Assembly (NCBI RefSeq): GCF_020883455.1
Contig: NZ_CP086615.1
Span: 2,604,001-2,668,000, forward strand
DNA length: 64,000 nt
Direction of reading: 5' to 3'
From: Spiribacter halobius
GTDB taxonomy: Bacteria; Pseudomonadota; Gammaproteobacteria; Nitrococcales; Nitrococcaceae
The notes under the pieces were generated by a model, which was not told the origin of the DNA, did no database searches, and worked only from the letters and a program-made list of their open reading frames with translations. Shown here piece after piece: positions 18,089 to 26,394 of this stretch. The first letter of the stretch is position 1. The number at the start of each line of letters is the position of its first letter. The translations under genes were made by a program, and so were the position numbers.

Positions 18089-18116
18089 GTGATCCCCTGC
18101 GATCACCCTGCAATCA
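18089..18116 (-). repeat. Hairpin and 11-bp tandem repeat between tssC and hcp
   Basis: A perfect 6-bp inverted repeat GTGATC/GATCAC (18089-18094 and 18101-18106) with a 6-nt loop is followed directly by a tandem pair CCCTGCGATCA (18095-18105) and CCCTGCAATCA (18106-18116) on the plus strand. It lies in the only sizeable gap between the sheath genes and hcp. No T-tract follows, so it is not a normal terminator; an mRNA processing or stabilising element is possible. Confidence 0.45.
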
Positions 18117-18150
18117 CGCGCGCGTCGTCCGCCGCACCGTCGGGGCAATG

Positions 18151-19650
18151 TCACTGGCCCTTGACCGAAGGCAGCTTGGAAACCAGGCGCAATGACACCG
18201 TCAGCCCCTCGAGCTGGTAGTGCGGACGCAGATAGAAGAACGAGCGATAGTAGCCGGGATTGGCTTCGTCCTCCTCGACGCGTACCTCTGCCGCTGCCAG
18301 CGGCTTCCGTGCCTTGGTCTCCTGGCTTGCGTTGGCCGGGTCCCCGGTGACGTACTGCATGATCCAGTTCTGCAGGAAACGCTGCATGTCCTCGCGCTCC
18401 TGGAACGAGCCGACCTTGTCGCGAACGATGCACTTCAGGTAGTGCGCGAAGCGGCAGGTCGCGAACAGGTACGGCAACCGGGCACCAAGCTGGGCGTTGG
18501 CGGTGGCGTCGGGATCATCGTACTCGGCCGGCTTGTGCAGCGACTGTGCGCCGATGAACGCCGCGATGTCGGTGTTCTTTCGGTGGATCAGCGGCATGAG
18601 GCCGCTTTTGGCGAGCTCGGCTTCACGCCGGTCACTGATGGCGATCTCCGTCGGGCATTTCATGTCCACGCCGCCGTCGTCGCTGGGGAAGGTGTGCACC
18701 GGCAGTGACTCCACCGCGCCCCCCGACTCCACGCCGCGGATCCGCGAGCACCATCCGTACTCCTTGAACGAGCGGTTGATGTTGACGGCCATGGCGTAGG
18801 CGGAATTCGCCCAGGTGTACTTGTTGTGATCCGTGCCAGCGACCTCCTCCTCGAAATCGAACTCCTCCACCGGCTCTGTCTTGGCACCGTAGGGCAGCCG
18901 GGCCAGGAAGCGCGGCATGGCAAGACCGATGTACTTGGAGTCCTCGGACTCGCGCAGCGAGCGCCAGGCAGCGTACTCGGGCGTGGAGAAGATCTTCGAG
19001 AGATCACGCGGATTGGACAGCTCCTGCCACGATTCCATCTGCATCAGCGAAGGCGCCGCGCCAGCGATGAACGGCGCATGTGCGGCCGACGCGATCTGCG
19101 CCAGGCTTGAGAGCATCTCCACGTCCTGCGGCCCGTGATCGAAGTGATAGTCACCGATCAGGGCGCCATAGGGCTCACCGCCGAGCTGTCCGTACTCCTC
19201 TTCGTAGAGGCGCTTGAACAGCGGGCTCTGGTCCCACGCCGTACCCTTGTACTTGCGCAGCGTCTTGTGCAGCTCCTTCTTGGAGATGCTCATGAAACGG
19301 ATCTTGAGCATCTCGTCCGACTCGGTGTTGTTCACCAGGTAGCTGAGCCCGCGCCAGGCACCCTCGAGCTGCTGGAACTTCTCGTGGTGGATGACCTCGT
19401 TGATCTGTTCGGTCAGCTTCTGGTCGATCTCGGCGATAATCGCGTTGACCGTGCTGATGACGTCATCGGAGATGACGGTGGTTTCCCGCAGGGCCTGCTC
19501 GGCCAGCGTCTGGACGGCCGTCTCGACCTCCTCGCGCGCCCGGTCCGACTTGGGCCGGAACTCCTTCTGGAGCAGCTGCGCGAAGTCGTCCGCCGACAGC
19601 GCCTCGGCCGCCGCCCCCTGTTCCTGGGCTTCCTTCTCTGACTCTGCCAC
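18151..19650 (-). CDS. tssC: T6SS sheath large subunit TssC (VipB)
   Basis: 499 aa. TssC and TssB together form the contractile sheath around the Hcp tube. Recognised by AWRGLSYLVNNTE, KIRFMSISKKEL, EEYGQLGGEPYGALIGDY and the C-terminal FFYLRPHYQLEGLTVSLRLV. The N-terminal 40 residues include the helix that receives the TssB/ClpV interactions in this family. The gene starts 3 nt after the tssB stop, the usual tight tssBC pair. Length and composition are ordinary. Confidence 0.97.
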   Translation of the reverse strand: MAESEKEAQEQGAAAEALSADDFAQLLQKEFRPKSDRAREEVETAVQTLAEQALRETTVISDDVISTVNAIIAEIDQKLTEQINEVIHHEKFQQLEGAWRGLSYLVNNTESDEMLKIRFMSISKKELHKTLRKYKGTAWDQSPLFKRLYEEEYGQLGGEPYGALIGDYHFDHGPQDVEMLSSLAQIASAAHAPFIAGAAPSLMQMESWQELSNPRDLSKIFSTPEYAAWRSLRESEDSKYIGLAMPRFLARLPYGAKTEPVEEFDFEEEVAGTDHNKYTWANSAYAMAVNINRSFKEYGWCSRIRGVESGGAVESLPVHTFPSDDGGVDMKCPTEIAISDRREAELAKSGLMPLIHRKNTDIAAFIGAQSLHKPAEYDDPDATANAQLGARLPYLFATCRFAHYLKCIVRDKVGSFQEREDMQRFLQNWIMQYVTGDPANASQETKARKPLAAAEVRVEEDEANPGYYRSFFYLRPHYQLEGLTVSLRLVSKLPSVKGQ

Positions 19651-19653
19651 GGC

Positions 19654-20172
19654 TTACTCCTCGCTCTGCTTCTCGCTCTGTTCGCTCGGCTTGGCGGCCA
19701 GCGACTCCAGTAGCGACGGGTCATTCAGCACCCGGGCGATCAGCTCCTCGGCACCCGACTTCCCGTCCATGTACGTCACCAGATTGGCGAGCTGCTGGCG
19801 GGCCTCGAGCAGGCGCCGCAACGGCTCGATCTGCCGCGCCACCGAGGCCGGGGAGAAGTCCTCCATGCTCTCGAAGGTGAGGTCCACCTCGAGCCTCCCC
19901 TCGCCGGTGAGCTTGTTTTCCACAGCGTAGTGCAGCGACGGCTGCAATGCCTTCATGCGACTGTCGAAATTGTCGACGTCGATCTCCAGGAACTTGCGCT
20001 GATCAGGCGGCGGCAGCGACTCCTGGCTGTCGCCGGCCAGGTCCGAGAGCACACCCATTACGAAGGGCAGCTGCACCTTCTTCTCGGCGCCGTAGATCTC
20101 CGTGTCGTACTCGATCTGCACGCGCGGCGGCCGATTGCGGCCGATGAATTTCTGAGAGCTTGGCTTGGCCAC
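19654..20172 (-). CDS. tssB: T6SS sheath small subunit TssB (VipA)
   Basis: 172 aa partner of TssC in the sheath. Family marks: RVQIEYDTEIYGAEKKVQLP, FVMGVLSDLAGD, FLEIDVDNFDSRMK and the DLTFESMEDFSPASVARQI segment. The C-terminus is a charged Ser/Glu/Lys tail. It is the second gene of the operon, 59 nt after tssA. Confidence 0.97.
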   Translation of the reverse strand: MAKPSSQKFIGRNRPPRVQIEYDTEIYGAEKKVQLPFVMGVLSDLAGDSQESLPPPDQRKFLEIDVDNFDSRMKALQPSLHYAVENKLTGEGRLEVDLTFESMEDFSPASVARQIEPLRRLLEARQQLANLVTYMDGKSGAEELIARVLNDPSLLESLAAKPSEQSEKQSEE

Positions 20173-20231
20173 GGCTTACCTCCAGCTTGGCATTACAGCT
20201 CCGATCGGTTTCCCGGCACGCGATGGCATGG

Positions 20232-21242
20232 TCACTCCTGCCCCGCTTTCCCGCGGATCGCCCGCGCCTGGGCGACGGCATCCGGGGCGATGTCCTCGAT
20301 AATCCCCATGAAGTCCAGGTCCACGAGGTGTTTCGCCCGTTCGAGCAGCAGTGGCACGGGGCTGGACGGCTCGTTGACGCGGAAGTACTCAATGACGCGA
20401 TCGAGGACGTGGACCGCCTCCTGGCGGCTACGGATCGCGGTCCTCCCGTCCGCGCCCTGCGCCGGCACCGGCGCCGACAGCTCCTGGGCGGCGGCCGCGC
20501 CGGCACTGCCGGGCTCCGGTGTCGCACCGGCGTCACTGCGCTCGCCGAGGCGGGCGCTCGTGTAAGCGTGCATTTCCGCGAGGGTCGCCCGCAGGCGACC
20601 CAGATCGGGCGAGGCGGTGGCGCCGGCGCGCTCGGTGAAGATCTCCCCGATGGCGTCCAGATCCGGTATCGCTCGCGCCAGCGCGCTGTCGAGAGCCTCC
20701 AGCTCCGCCCCATCCATTGCCTGGAATGCCGCCAGGACCAGCGCTTCCTGGGGCGGCTCGCCGTCGTAGTCGGCAGGTGGCTCGACCTTGCCCTGCGCGA
20801 TCTGGATGTCCTCGAGGCTGAAACGCCCCGCCGCGCGGTCCTCGACCAGGGCAGCCCGTCGCAACGGCCGGATGATGCGGTGATAGTTAACGAGATTTAA
20901 CACCGCGCTGGAGCGCTCGACGGCGTCCTCGCCATCGAGCCGGGGGTAGACCTCGTCCCAGTGCTCTTCGAGGTACCGTCGCAGGAGAGCGAGGGCGTCG
21001 CAGAAGGAGCGCACCCCCTCGGTGTTGAGCAGCGCGCCGGCGAGGTAGACGAGCGCCCGCAGATCGCGGCTGCGCTCCAGCGCGCCGGCCGCGGCCTCAC
21101 CGAGCGCGGACCAGTCCGGCTCGTTCTCCGTGTCGGACCAGCGCGCCAGCAGATCGAGCTGCACCAGCTCGCCGGAATCGTCCAGATCGATTCCGGCGGG
21201 CGGATGCTCGGGGATCTCCCCGACGAATCGCTCCAACTCCAT
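20232..21242 (-). CDS. tssA: T6SS assembly protein TssA (ImpA N-domain)
   Basis: 336 aa from the ATG at 21242 with a GAGGGGG site 5' of it; a further 62 upstream codons are open but look non-coding. TssA coordinates tube and sheath assembly at the baseplate. The N-terminal ImpA_N domain covers about residues 10-125 (GIDLDDSGE, EPDWSALGEAAAGALERSRDLR). The C-terminal 60 residues carry the RSRQEAVHVLDRVIEYFRVN-EPSSPVPLLLERA block typical of short TssA1 proteins. It is the first gene of the T6SS operon; the 185-bp gap to the divergent glycosyltransferase gene should hold its promoter. Confidence 0.93.
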   Translation of the reverse strand: MELERFVGEIPEHPPAGIDLDDSGELVQLDLLARWSDTENEPDWSALGEAAAGALERSRDLRALVYLAGALLNTEGVRSFCDALALLRRYLEEHWDEVYPRLDGEDAVERSSAVLNLVNYHRIIRPLRRAALVEDRAAGRFSLEDIQIAQGKVEPPADYDGEPPQEALVLAAFQAMDGAELEALDSALARAIPDLDAIGEIFTERAGATASPDLGRLRATLAEMHAYTSARLGERSDAGATPEPGSAGAAAAQELSAPVPAQGADGRTAIRSRQEAVHVLDRVIEYFRVNEPSSPVPLLLERAKHLVDLDFMGIIEDIAPDAVAQARAIRGKAGQE

Positions 21243-21427
21243 GCCCGCCCCCTCGGGGAAAGACGGCCCGAAACGGAGTCTCGTGTCATTCGGCGCTAGA
21301 AGTGTAGTCAACGCATGGGAACTAAGCGAAATGTCGCGGGCCGGGCTTGCCGACCGCGGATCGTCATGCTTCGATCGGGTCGTGTGCCCGCCGGCGGGCG
21401 TGACGTGACGCGGCGGAATTCGGTTCA
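21243..21427. promoter_or_regulatory. Divergent intergenic region between tssA and the glycosyltransferase gene
   Basis: 185 bp that must contain the T6SS operon promoter and that of the plus-strand neighbour. It is richer in A+T than its surroundings. On the minus strand a TTGACT (21306-21311) is visible, but no good -10 box stands at the right distance; a TACACT at 21301-21306 overlaps it. I cannot assign a sigma factor or an operator. Confidence 0.3.
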
Positions 21428-23281
21428 ATGTCGCAATCGGAAACCCCCTCCGGAGACGACAGCGCAGAGCGTGCCCTGGTCTACAGCGGCCAGCTGCTCA
21501 GCATGGGCCGCGATGCACGCTGCGCGGTCGCCCTCACCCGCGCCCTGGAGCGTATCCTGCCCACTGATCTGGCGACCGGCGGCCCGGTCTCTCCCCAGGT
21601 GGCCGAGTGGGCCGGCGATCTGCGCATCCTCCCGTACGAGCCCGGGATGGAGCGCGGCTACGGGCTGCTCTGCAACGTCGATCCGCTGAGCTACGCGGAG
21701 CCCCTCGCCCGTCGCAACCTGGCCTGGGTCGCCGCGCCCCACGTCAACAACGTGCCCGCCCCCGGGTTCGAGATCCTCGGCATGAGTGATCACGTGGTCG
21801 CCGCGGTCGAGCGCCTCTGGGAGCGTGTCGCGACCCGGCTCTACCCTGGCGTCGATGCCCCGGCCACCGTGCTGACGAAGGAGCGCATCATCCTCAGCGT
21901 CGGGCGCTTCACCGCACCCGGGCCGCTGCTGGATCACGGCCACCTGCAGGCAGTACGGCAGTTCCGCGAGCTCTGCGAATCCGGCATCGAGGACTGGCAG
22001 CTGGTGCTCGTGGGCGGCCTGGTGCCCGGCAACGGCCCCTACCTGGACCGGATCCAGCAGGCCGCCGCGGGCCTGAACGTCCGGATCGTGCCCAATGCCG
22101 ACCAGGCGACGCTGGATGCCTATCGCGCCCTCGCCGCAATCTACTGGGATCTCGAAGGTCTCAACCAGCCGGGCTACCCCGGTGCCGAGGGCGCATTCCC
22201 CCTGGCGCTGATCGAGGCGGCAGCCACGGGGGCGGTGCCGCTGGCGGTCGGCCACGGTGCCGCACCGGAGTTCGTCAGCCACGGCTACAACGGCTTTCTC
22301 GTGGAATCCGGCGCGCAATGCGTGGAGCTGACCGCGAAGATGATCCGCGCGCCGTCCGCCTGGTCGATGCTCAGCCAGCGCGCGCTGGAGACGAGCCGCG
22401 GCTGGACGGACCCGCGAGCCTGGCAGGAACGGGTGGACGCGGTGCTCCGACACCGGCCGGCACCGCGACCGCCGCGGCATCGCTGGCTCGACCATGCGCC
22501 TGACCAGGATCAGGTCTGTGCGGTGATCGCGGCCTACAATCGCGCGCAGCAGACGCGGGACTGCCTGGCGGCACTGCGGGAGCTCAATCCGCAGGTGCGG
22601 ATCATCCTCGTCGACAATGGCTCCGACGAGGACCAGGGCGCCGGCGGCGAGCTCGCCGAGGCGAGCGGCGGCCTGCTGCTGCGCCGCGAGCGCAACGACG
22701 GCCTCGGCGCCGCACTGGCCGCCGCCGTGCCGCACTGCGACCGCGCCTTCGTGGCCGTCCTGCATAACGACGTCGTCCCGGTCGCGAGCGGCGACTGGCT
22801 GGACGTCCTGCTCGCGGAGATGACGGATCCGGAGGTGGGCGTTGCCGGCGCCAAGCTCAAGCGCCCCGACGGCACGACGGTGCAGTTCGCCGGCTGGGGC
22901 TTCACGCCGCAGGGTGATGGTGCCTTCTTCCACCTCGGCGAGGGCTGCGCCGACGAGCCGCGCTTCAACCAGCGCCGTCTCGGGCTGGGAGTCTCGTCGG
23001 CCTGCATGCTCTGCCGCCGGGAGCTCTTCGACCCGGATCCGGGCTACCGCATCGTCTACAACGACCTCGATCTCTGCTTCAAGGCCGCGGCCGCCGGCCT
23101 GCGGGCCGTCTACCAGCCCGCGTCGGTGCTCGTGCACCTGGAGGCGGTGACACGCGCGCTGCTCCCCGACCCCGGCCGGCTCGCCGCCGCCGACCGGGAA
23201 CGGTTCTTCCACCGCCATGCCGAGGCGATCGCGCGTCTGCGCAATGGCGGCGCCAGCGCTACGGCATCACCCGCACCTTGA
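21428..23281 (+). CDS. Double glycosyltransferase (GT4-like plus GT2) in the T6SS island
   Basis: 617 aa, apparently two glycosyltransferases in one chain. Residues about 50-340 look like a GT-B, GT4-type enzyme: ERIILSVGRF, WQLVLVGGLVPGNGPYLDR and the donor-site region EGAFPLALIEAAATGAVPLAV. Residues about 358-605 are a GT2 domain of the rhamnosyltransferase kind: VCAVIAAYNRAQQTRDCLAAL, ILVDNGSDED and YNDLDLCFKAAAAG followed by VLVHLE. No signal peptide or membrane segment, so it works in the cytoplasm on nucleotide-sugar donors. It is divergent from tssA and converges on the PAAR-like gene, overlapping its end by 23 bp. It could build surface polysaccharide, modify a T6SS part, or be cargo; none is shown by the sequence. 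Confidence 0.85.
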   Translation: MSQSETPSGDDSAERALVYSGQLLSMGRDARCAVALTRALERILPTDLATGGPVSPQVAEWAGDLRILPYEPGMERGYGLLCNVDPLSYAEPLARRNLAWVAAPHVNNVPAPGFEILGMSDHVVAAVERLWERVATRLYPGVDAPATVLTKERIILSVGRFTAPGPLLDHGHLQAVRQFRELCESGIEDWQLVLVGGLVPGNGPYLDRIQQAAAGLNVRIVPNADQATLDAYRALAAIYWDLEGLNQPGYPGAEGAFPLALIEAAATGAVPLAVGHGAAPEFVSHGYNGFLVESGAQCVELTAKMIRAPSAWSMLSQRALETSRGWTDPRAWQERVDAVLRHRPAPRPPRHRWLDHAPDQDQVCAVIAAYNRAQQTRDCLAALRELNPQVRIILVDNGSDEDQGAGGELAEASGGLLLRRERNDGLGAALAAAVPHCDRAFVAVLHNDVVPVASGDWLDVLLAEMTDPEVGVAGAKLKRPDGTTVQFAGWGFTPQGDGAFFHLGEGCADEPRFNQRRLGLGVSSACMLCRRELFDPDPGYRIVYNDLDLCFKAAAAGLRAVYQPASVLVHLEAVTRALLPDPGRLAAADRERFFHRHAEAIARLRNGGASATASPAP

Positions 23282-23669
23282 CCTGGCTCGGCGATACCTG
23301 GCTGCCGGCGGGCATGTTGGCGTTGTTGCCGTTCTGCCCGGTCATGCTGAGATGGTGCGCCACCTGCTGGCCTTCCACCTTCACCTTGGAGCTGCACTTC
23401 TTGTAGCTCACCTTGCTCATGTTCACGTTCGACATCACGCCGCCGAGCGTCCCCGGCTCGTCGCCCTGTGAGCGGGACATCTCGGACTTCTTCGTGCATA
23501 CCGCCTTGTTGCAGAACTTGACCTTGCTGCTGGTCTTGCTGGCCTGCATCACCATGCCGGTGTTCGGATACGGTACCGGCACGGGCGAGGGCGACGGCGG
23601 CGCGGGCGTCTTGCAGACATCCGGAAACGCGAAGCAATTGCCGCCCTGCTTGGTGGACCCTGGCATCAT
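23259..23669 (-). CDS. DUF4150 PAAR-like spike protein
   Basis: 136 aa. DUF4150 proteins are PAAR-like and are thought to sharpen the VgrG spike and carry cargo. The sequence shows the family pattern: an N-terminal cysteine pair region (NCFAFPDVCKTPAPP), PVPYPNTGMVMQA, conserved KVKFCNKAVCTKKSEMSRSQGDEPG (here split over two strands of the fold) and the end VSPSQVKVRVMP. Four or more cysteines may bind metal. There is no C-terminal extension, so no toxin is fused to it. Last gene of the vgrG operon, 20 nt after the DUF3540 gene; its 3' end overlaps the convergent glycosyltransferase gene. Confidence 0.88.
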   Translation of the reverse strand: MMPGSTKQGGNCFAFPDVCKTPAPPSPSPVPVPYPNTGMVMQASKTSSKVKFCNKAVCTKKSEMSRSQGDEPGTLGGVMSNVNMSKVSYKKCSSKVKVEGQQVAHHLSMTGQNGNNANMPAGSQVSPSQVKVRVMP

Positions 23670-23689
23670 GGCTGAACCTCCGCGCGATG

Positions 23690-24436
23690 CTAGCCGAGAT
23701 GAATCTGCTCGGCCTTGACCTTGACGTCCCGGTCCGCCTTGGAATGGATGCGTTCCGCCTTGTGCAGCGATGTCCCGCGGACCACGGTACGCGCGCGCCC
23801 CGCCGCGAGCTGCCAGAGCCCGGAGACGCGCGTGTAGACACTGGACACCCGGCTGAGCACGGTGTCGGCGCTCAGGCGGGCGGTGCCGGTTCCGGCCTCG
23901 AGCTCGCGCGCATGCACGCCGAGGTGATCCGCCTGCACGTGGGCATGGCGGGAGGTCTGCCGCGCCACCTCCGATTCCAGGTGCAGCTCGGTGTTGCGCA
24001 GCTCGGTGCGGCTGGGCCCGATGCTCAGCCGGGGCAGCAGCCGGCCCGCCCGCCCCAGCACCGACAGCACGACCCCGAGCCGGCTGCGGATCTCCACCGC
24101 CAGGGCACTGGTGAGCTCGATGCCGCCGGCGGCAACGATCCGGGCCTTGCCCCTGGTCGTGACCAGCTCCAGGTCGCCGTCGTCGACGCTGAGCCGCAGC
24201 CCGCGGCGGGCGGTTTCCAGGACGCCGATAATGTAGAGCGCACCGCCCTCGTCACCGATCACCAGCGTTCGGTCGCCAACCGCAGGGCGGTAGCCGTGCA
24301 CGGCGGGGATCGCCGGGTACCGCGACCGCTCCAGCTCGACCACCGCAAGCTCCCCGTCGCGGGCGACCACGCGCGCCGGCCCCAGATAGCGGGAGCCGGC
24401 GCTGACGGCTTCGGCCAGGCATTCTTCGAGTGGCAT
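23690..24436 (-). CDS. DUF3540 protein of the VgrG accessory cluster
   Basis: 248 aa matching DUF3540, a family found almost only beside DUF2169 and DUF4150 genes in T6SS loci. The first 95 residues form small beta-rich repeats reminiscent of an OB or gp5-like fold (PARVVARDGELAVVELE, VGDRTLVIGDEGGALYIIGVLE). The rest is rich in short beta strands with regular polar positions (AVEIRSRLGVVLSVLG, TELRNTELHLESEVA, KAERIHSKADRDVKVKAEQIHLG), like the needle beta-helix of VgrG. It may be a spike extension or adaptor. A strong AAGGAG site precedes the ATG and the gene follows the pentapeptide gene by 14 nt. Confidence 0.85.
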   Translation of the reverse strand: MPLEECLAEAVSAGSRYLGPARVVARDGELAVVELERSRYPAIPAVHGYRPAVGDRTLVIGDEGGALYIIGVLETARRGLRLSVDDGDLELVTTRGKARIVAAGGIELTSALAVEIRSRLGVVLSVLGRAGRLLPRLSIGPSRTELRNTELHLESEVARQTSRHAHVQADHLGVHARELEAGTGTARLSADTVLSRVSSVYTRVSGLWQLAAGRARTVVRGTSLHKAERIHSKADRDVKVKAEQIHLG

Positions 24437-24450
24437 GGCTAGCTCTCCTT

Positions 24451-26394
24451 TCAGGGTCTCGGCGGTTGCCAGGTCTCGGCGGCGGCCCGGTCCGGGTCCG
24501 TGCGCTCAACGCCTTTCAGGCGCGCCCCCTTCCAGATCGCGCCCCGGTCGTCGATACAATGCAGTACCGCCTGCTGCAGGTTGGCGTCGGTGAAGTCGGC
24601 GTGCCGGCAGTCGGCCCGGGCGAAGACGCTGAAGGGCGCGTGGACCCCGGTGAAGTCCGCGCGGCTGCAGCGGGCACCGGTGAGCTCCGCCCGCGCGAGG
24701 TCCGCGTCGGCCAGTACCGTGAGCTCGAGGCACGCCCCGACGAAGCGGGCCATCGGCGCCTGCAGCCCGCGCAGATCCGCCCCGCTGAGGTTGCAGTCGA
24801 CGAAATCGGCCGCGGTGGCCTCGGCACCCGCCAGCACCGCCCCGGTCAGGTCGGCGGCGGTGAAGTTCACCCGGGTCAGGATCGCGCCGCCGAGATGCGT
24901 CTCGCGCAGATCCGCGCCCTCGAGGTCGCAGTCCGTGAGCTCGTCGCCGGAGAGGTCCAGCCCGGCAAGGCAGGCCCCCTTGAGGGCGCAGAGAATGAAG
25001 CGGTTCTCCCCCCGGATCCACGTCCGCAGGTCCATCCCTGAGAGGTCTGTCGCCTCGAACCGGGCGGCGGTCAGGTCGGCGTCCCTGAGGCGGGTCTCCT
25101 GGAGCTCGCAGAAGTCCAGCCGTGCCCCCCGCAGATCCGCGCCCTGCAGGTCCGCGGCCGTGAAGTCGGTGTTCGTCAGCGTGGCCCCGGAGAGCACTGC
25201 CCGCACCAGCCGAGCCTGCGAGAAGGCGGTGTCGGTGAGGTCGCACCCGGTCAGCAGCGCATCGTCCAGGACCGTACCGGAGAAGTCGGCCGCGACGAGA
25301 TGGAGGCCGCGGAAGTCGGCGCCGGGCAGTCGGCAGTCGTGAAACACGTTGTCCCCGAGGCGCGCGCCCGCGAGCCGTATCCGGGCGAGATCGCAGCCCC
25401 GGAAGGTGGCACCACGCAGGTCGGCTTCCCCGAAGCGCGCGCCGGCGAGAGCGCAGTCCGCGAACTCCGCGCCGCTGCAGTCCGCGCCGGACAGCTCCAG
25501 GCCCTCCAGCGCGCAGGCATCGAATGCGGCCACGCCGAGGTCGGCGCCGCTCAGATCCATGGCCGTCAGCGTGCAGCGCTCGAAGCGGCAGCCGCGCCAC
25601 GCCGCCGGCAGTCCGGTGAACCCGGTGAAATCGATGCCGCGGAACCGCACACCGTCCAGCCGCGCCTGGCCCCAGCGCACCTCCGCGAGCTCGGACTCCC
25701 GCAGCACGGTACCGGCGAGGGCGGCGCTCTCCAGCACGACCCGATCGAGGCGGCACCGCTCCAGCACGGTGTCCCGGAACCCGGCCCGCGAACAGTCGGC
25801 GCCGGTGAGACGGCACTGCTCGAAGTTTGCTGCGCCAAGGTCCGCACCCACCAGCACGGCCGCCTCGAAGCCTGCGTTCGTGAAGCTGGCGCGGCGCAGG
25901 TCACAGCCCTGCATGTGCGCGCCGCGGAAGCTCAGCTCGCCGTGGGTCTCGTCGTCCACCAGGGAGAGCAGCTGCTCGGCAAGCGCCTCTCCGTCCATGC
26001 CCCGATCCAGCCCCTCCCGGACCAGCCGGGAGAGATCCCGGGAGACCGGATCGGTGTGCGCCCGCACGCGCTCGAGGCTCGCCCCCGCAAGGTCGGCGCC
26101 GCGGCAGTCGCAGTTGATCAGCAGCGCCTCGGCAAAGGCTGCCCCCGGGCAGGCGCTCTCGGAGAGGTCGACGTCGATGAGCATGGCGGAGCGGAAGTCG
26201 GCCTCATGCAGACGGGCGCCACGCAGGCGCACCCGCTGCAGCAGCGCTCGCTCGAAGCGAGCGTTGCCCAGGTCGGCGCCGGAGAGGTCCAGGTCCTCCA
26301 GCTGCTCGCCCTCGAAGCTCTCGCCACGCCGTACCCGTGCGAGCACCTCGTCGCGCGTCATTGGCCCTTCACGCCGCCCGCCTGCCGCCGACAT
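24451..26394 (-). CDS. Pentapeptide-repeat protein, T6SS accessory
   Basis: 647 aa, of which nearly all after residue 30 is pentapeptide repeats of the A(D/N)LxG or C/A-D-F type (ADLGNARFERALL, GADFRGLHLVAADFSG). More than a hundred units would make a long right-handed quadrilateral beta-helix, except for a short break near residues 130-165 (DPVSRDLSRLVREGLDRGMDG...) that looks helical. No enzyme domain, signal or membrane segment is visible. The start is uncertain: the ATG at 26394 overlaps the stop of the upstream gene (TGATG), while an ATG at 26361 has a GAAGG site. It is the second pentapeptide protein in a row; probable adaptor or shape-specific scaffold for cargo (inference). Because units are near-repeats, recombination within the gene is likely. 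Confidence 0.87.
   Translation of the reverse strand: MSAAGGRREGPMTRDEVLARVRRGESFEGEQLEDLDLSGADLGNARFERALLQRVRLRGARLHEADFRSAMLIDVDLSESACPGAAFAEALLINCDCRGADLAGASLERVRAHTDPVSRDLSRLVREGLDRGMDGEALAEQLLSLVDDETHGELSFRGAHMQGCDLRRASFTNAGFEAAVLVGADLGAANFEQCRLTGADCSRAGFRDTVLERCRLDRVVLESAALAGTVLRESELAEVRWGQARLDGVRFRGIDFTGFTGLPAAWRGCRFERCTLTAMDLSGADLGVAAFDACALEGLELSGADCSGAEFADCALAGARFGEADLRGATFRGCDLARIRLAGARLGDNVFHDCRLPGADFRGLHLVAADFSGTVLDDALLTGCDLTDTAFSQARLVRAVLSGATLTNTDFTAADLQGADLRGARLDFCELQETRLRDADLTAARFEATDLSGMDLRTWIRGENRFILCALKGACLAGLDLSGDELTDCDLEGADLRETHLGGAILTRVNFTAADLTGAVLAGAEATAADFVDCNLSGADLRGLQAPMARFVGACLELTVLADADLARAELTGARCSRADFTGVHAPFSVFARADCRHADFTDANLQQAVLHCIDDRGAIWKGARLKGVERTDPDRAAAETWQPPRP

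Noticed and set aside
21425-23218. 597-codon minus-strand open frame opposite the glycosyltransferase gene
   Set aside because: The plus-strand frame has clear GT motifs; the minus frame has none.
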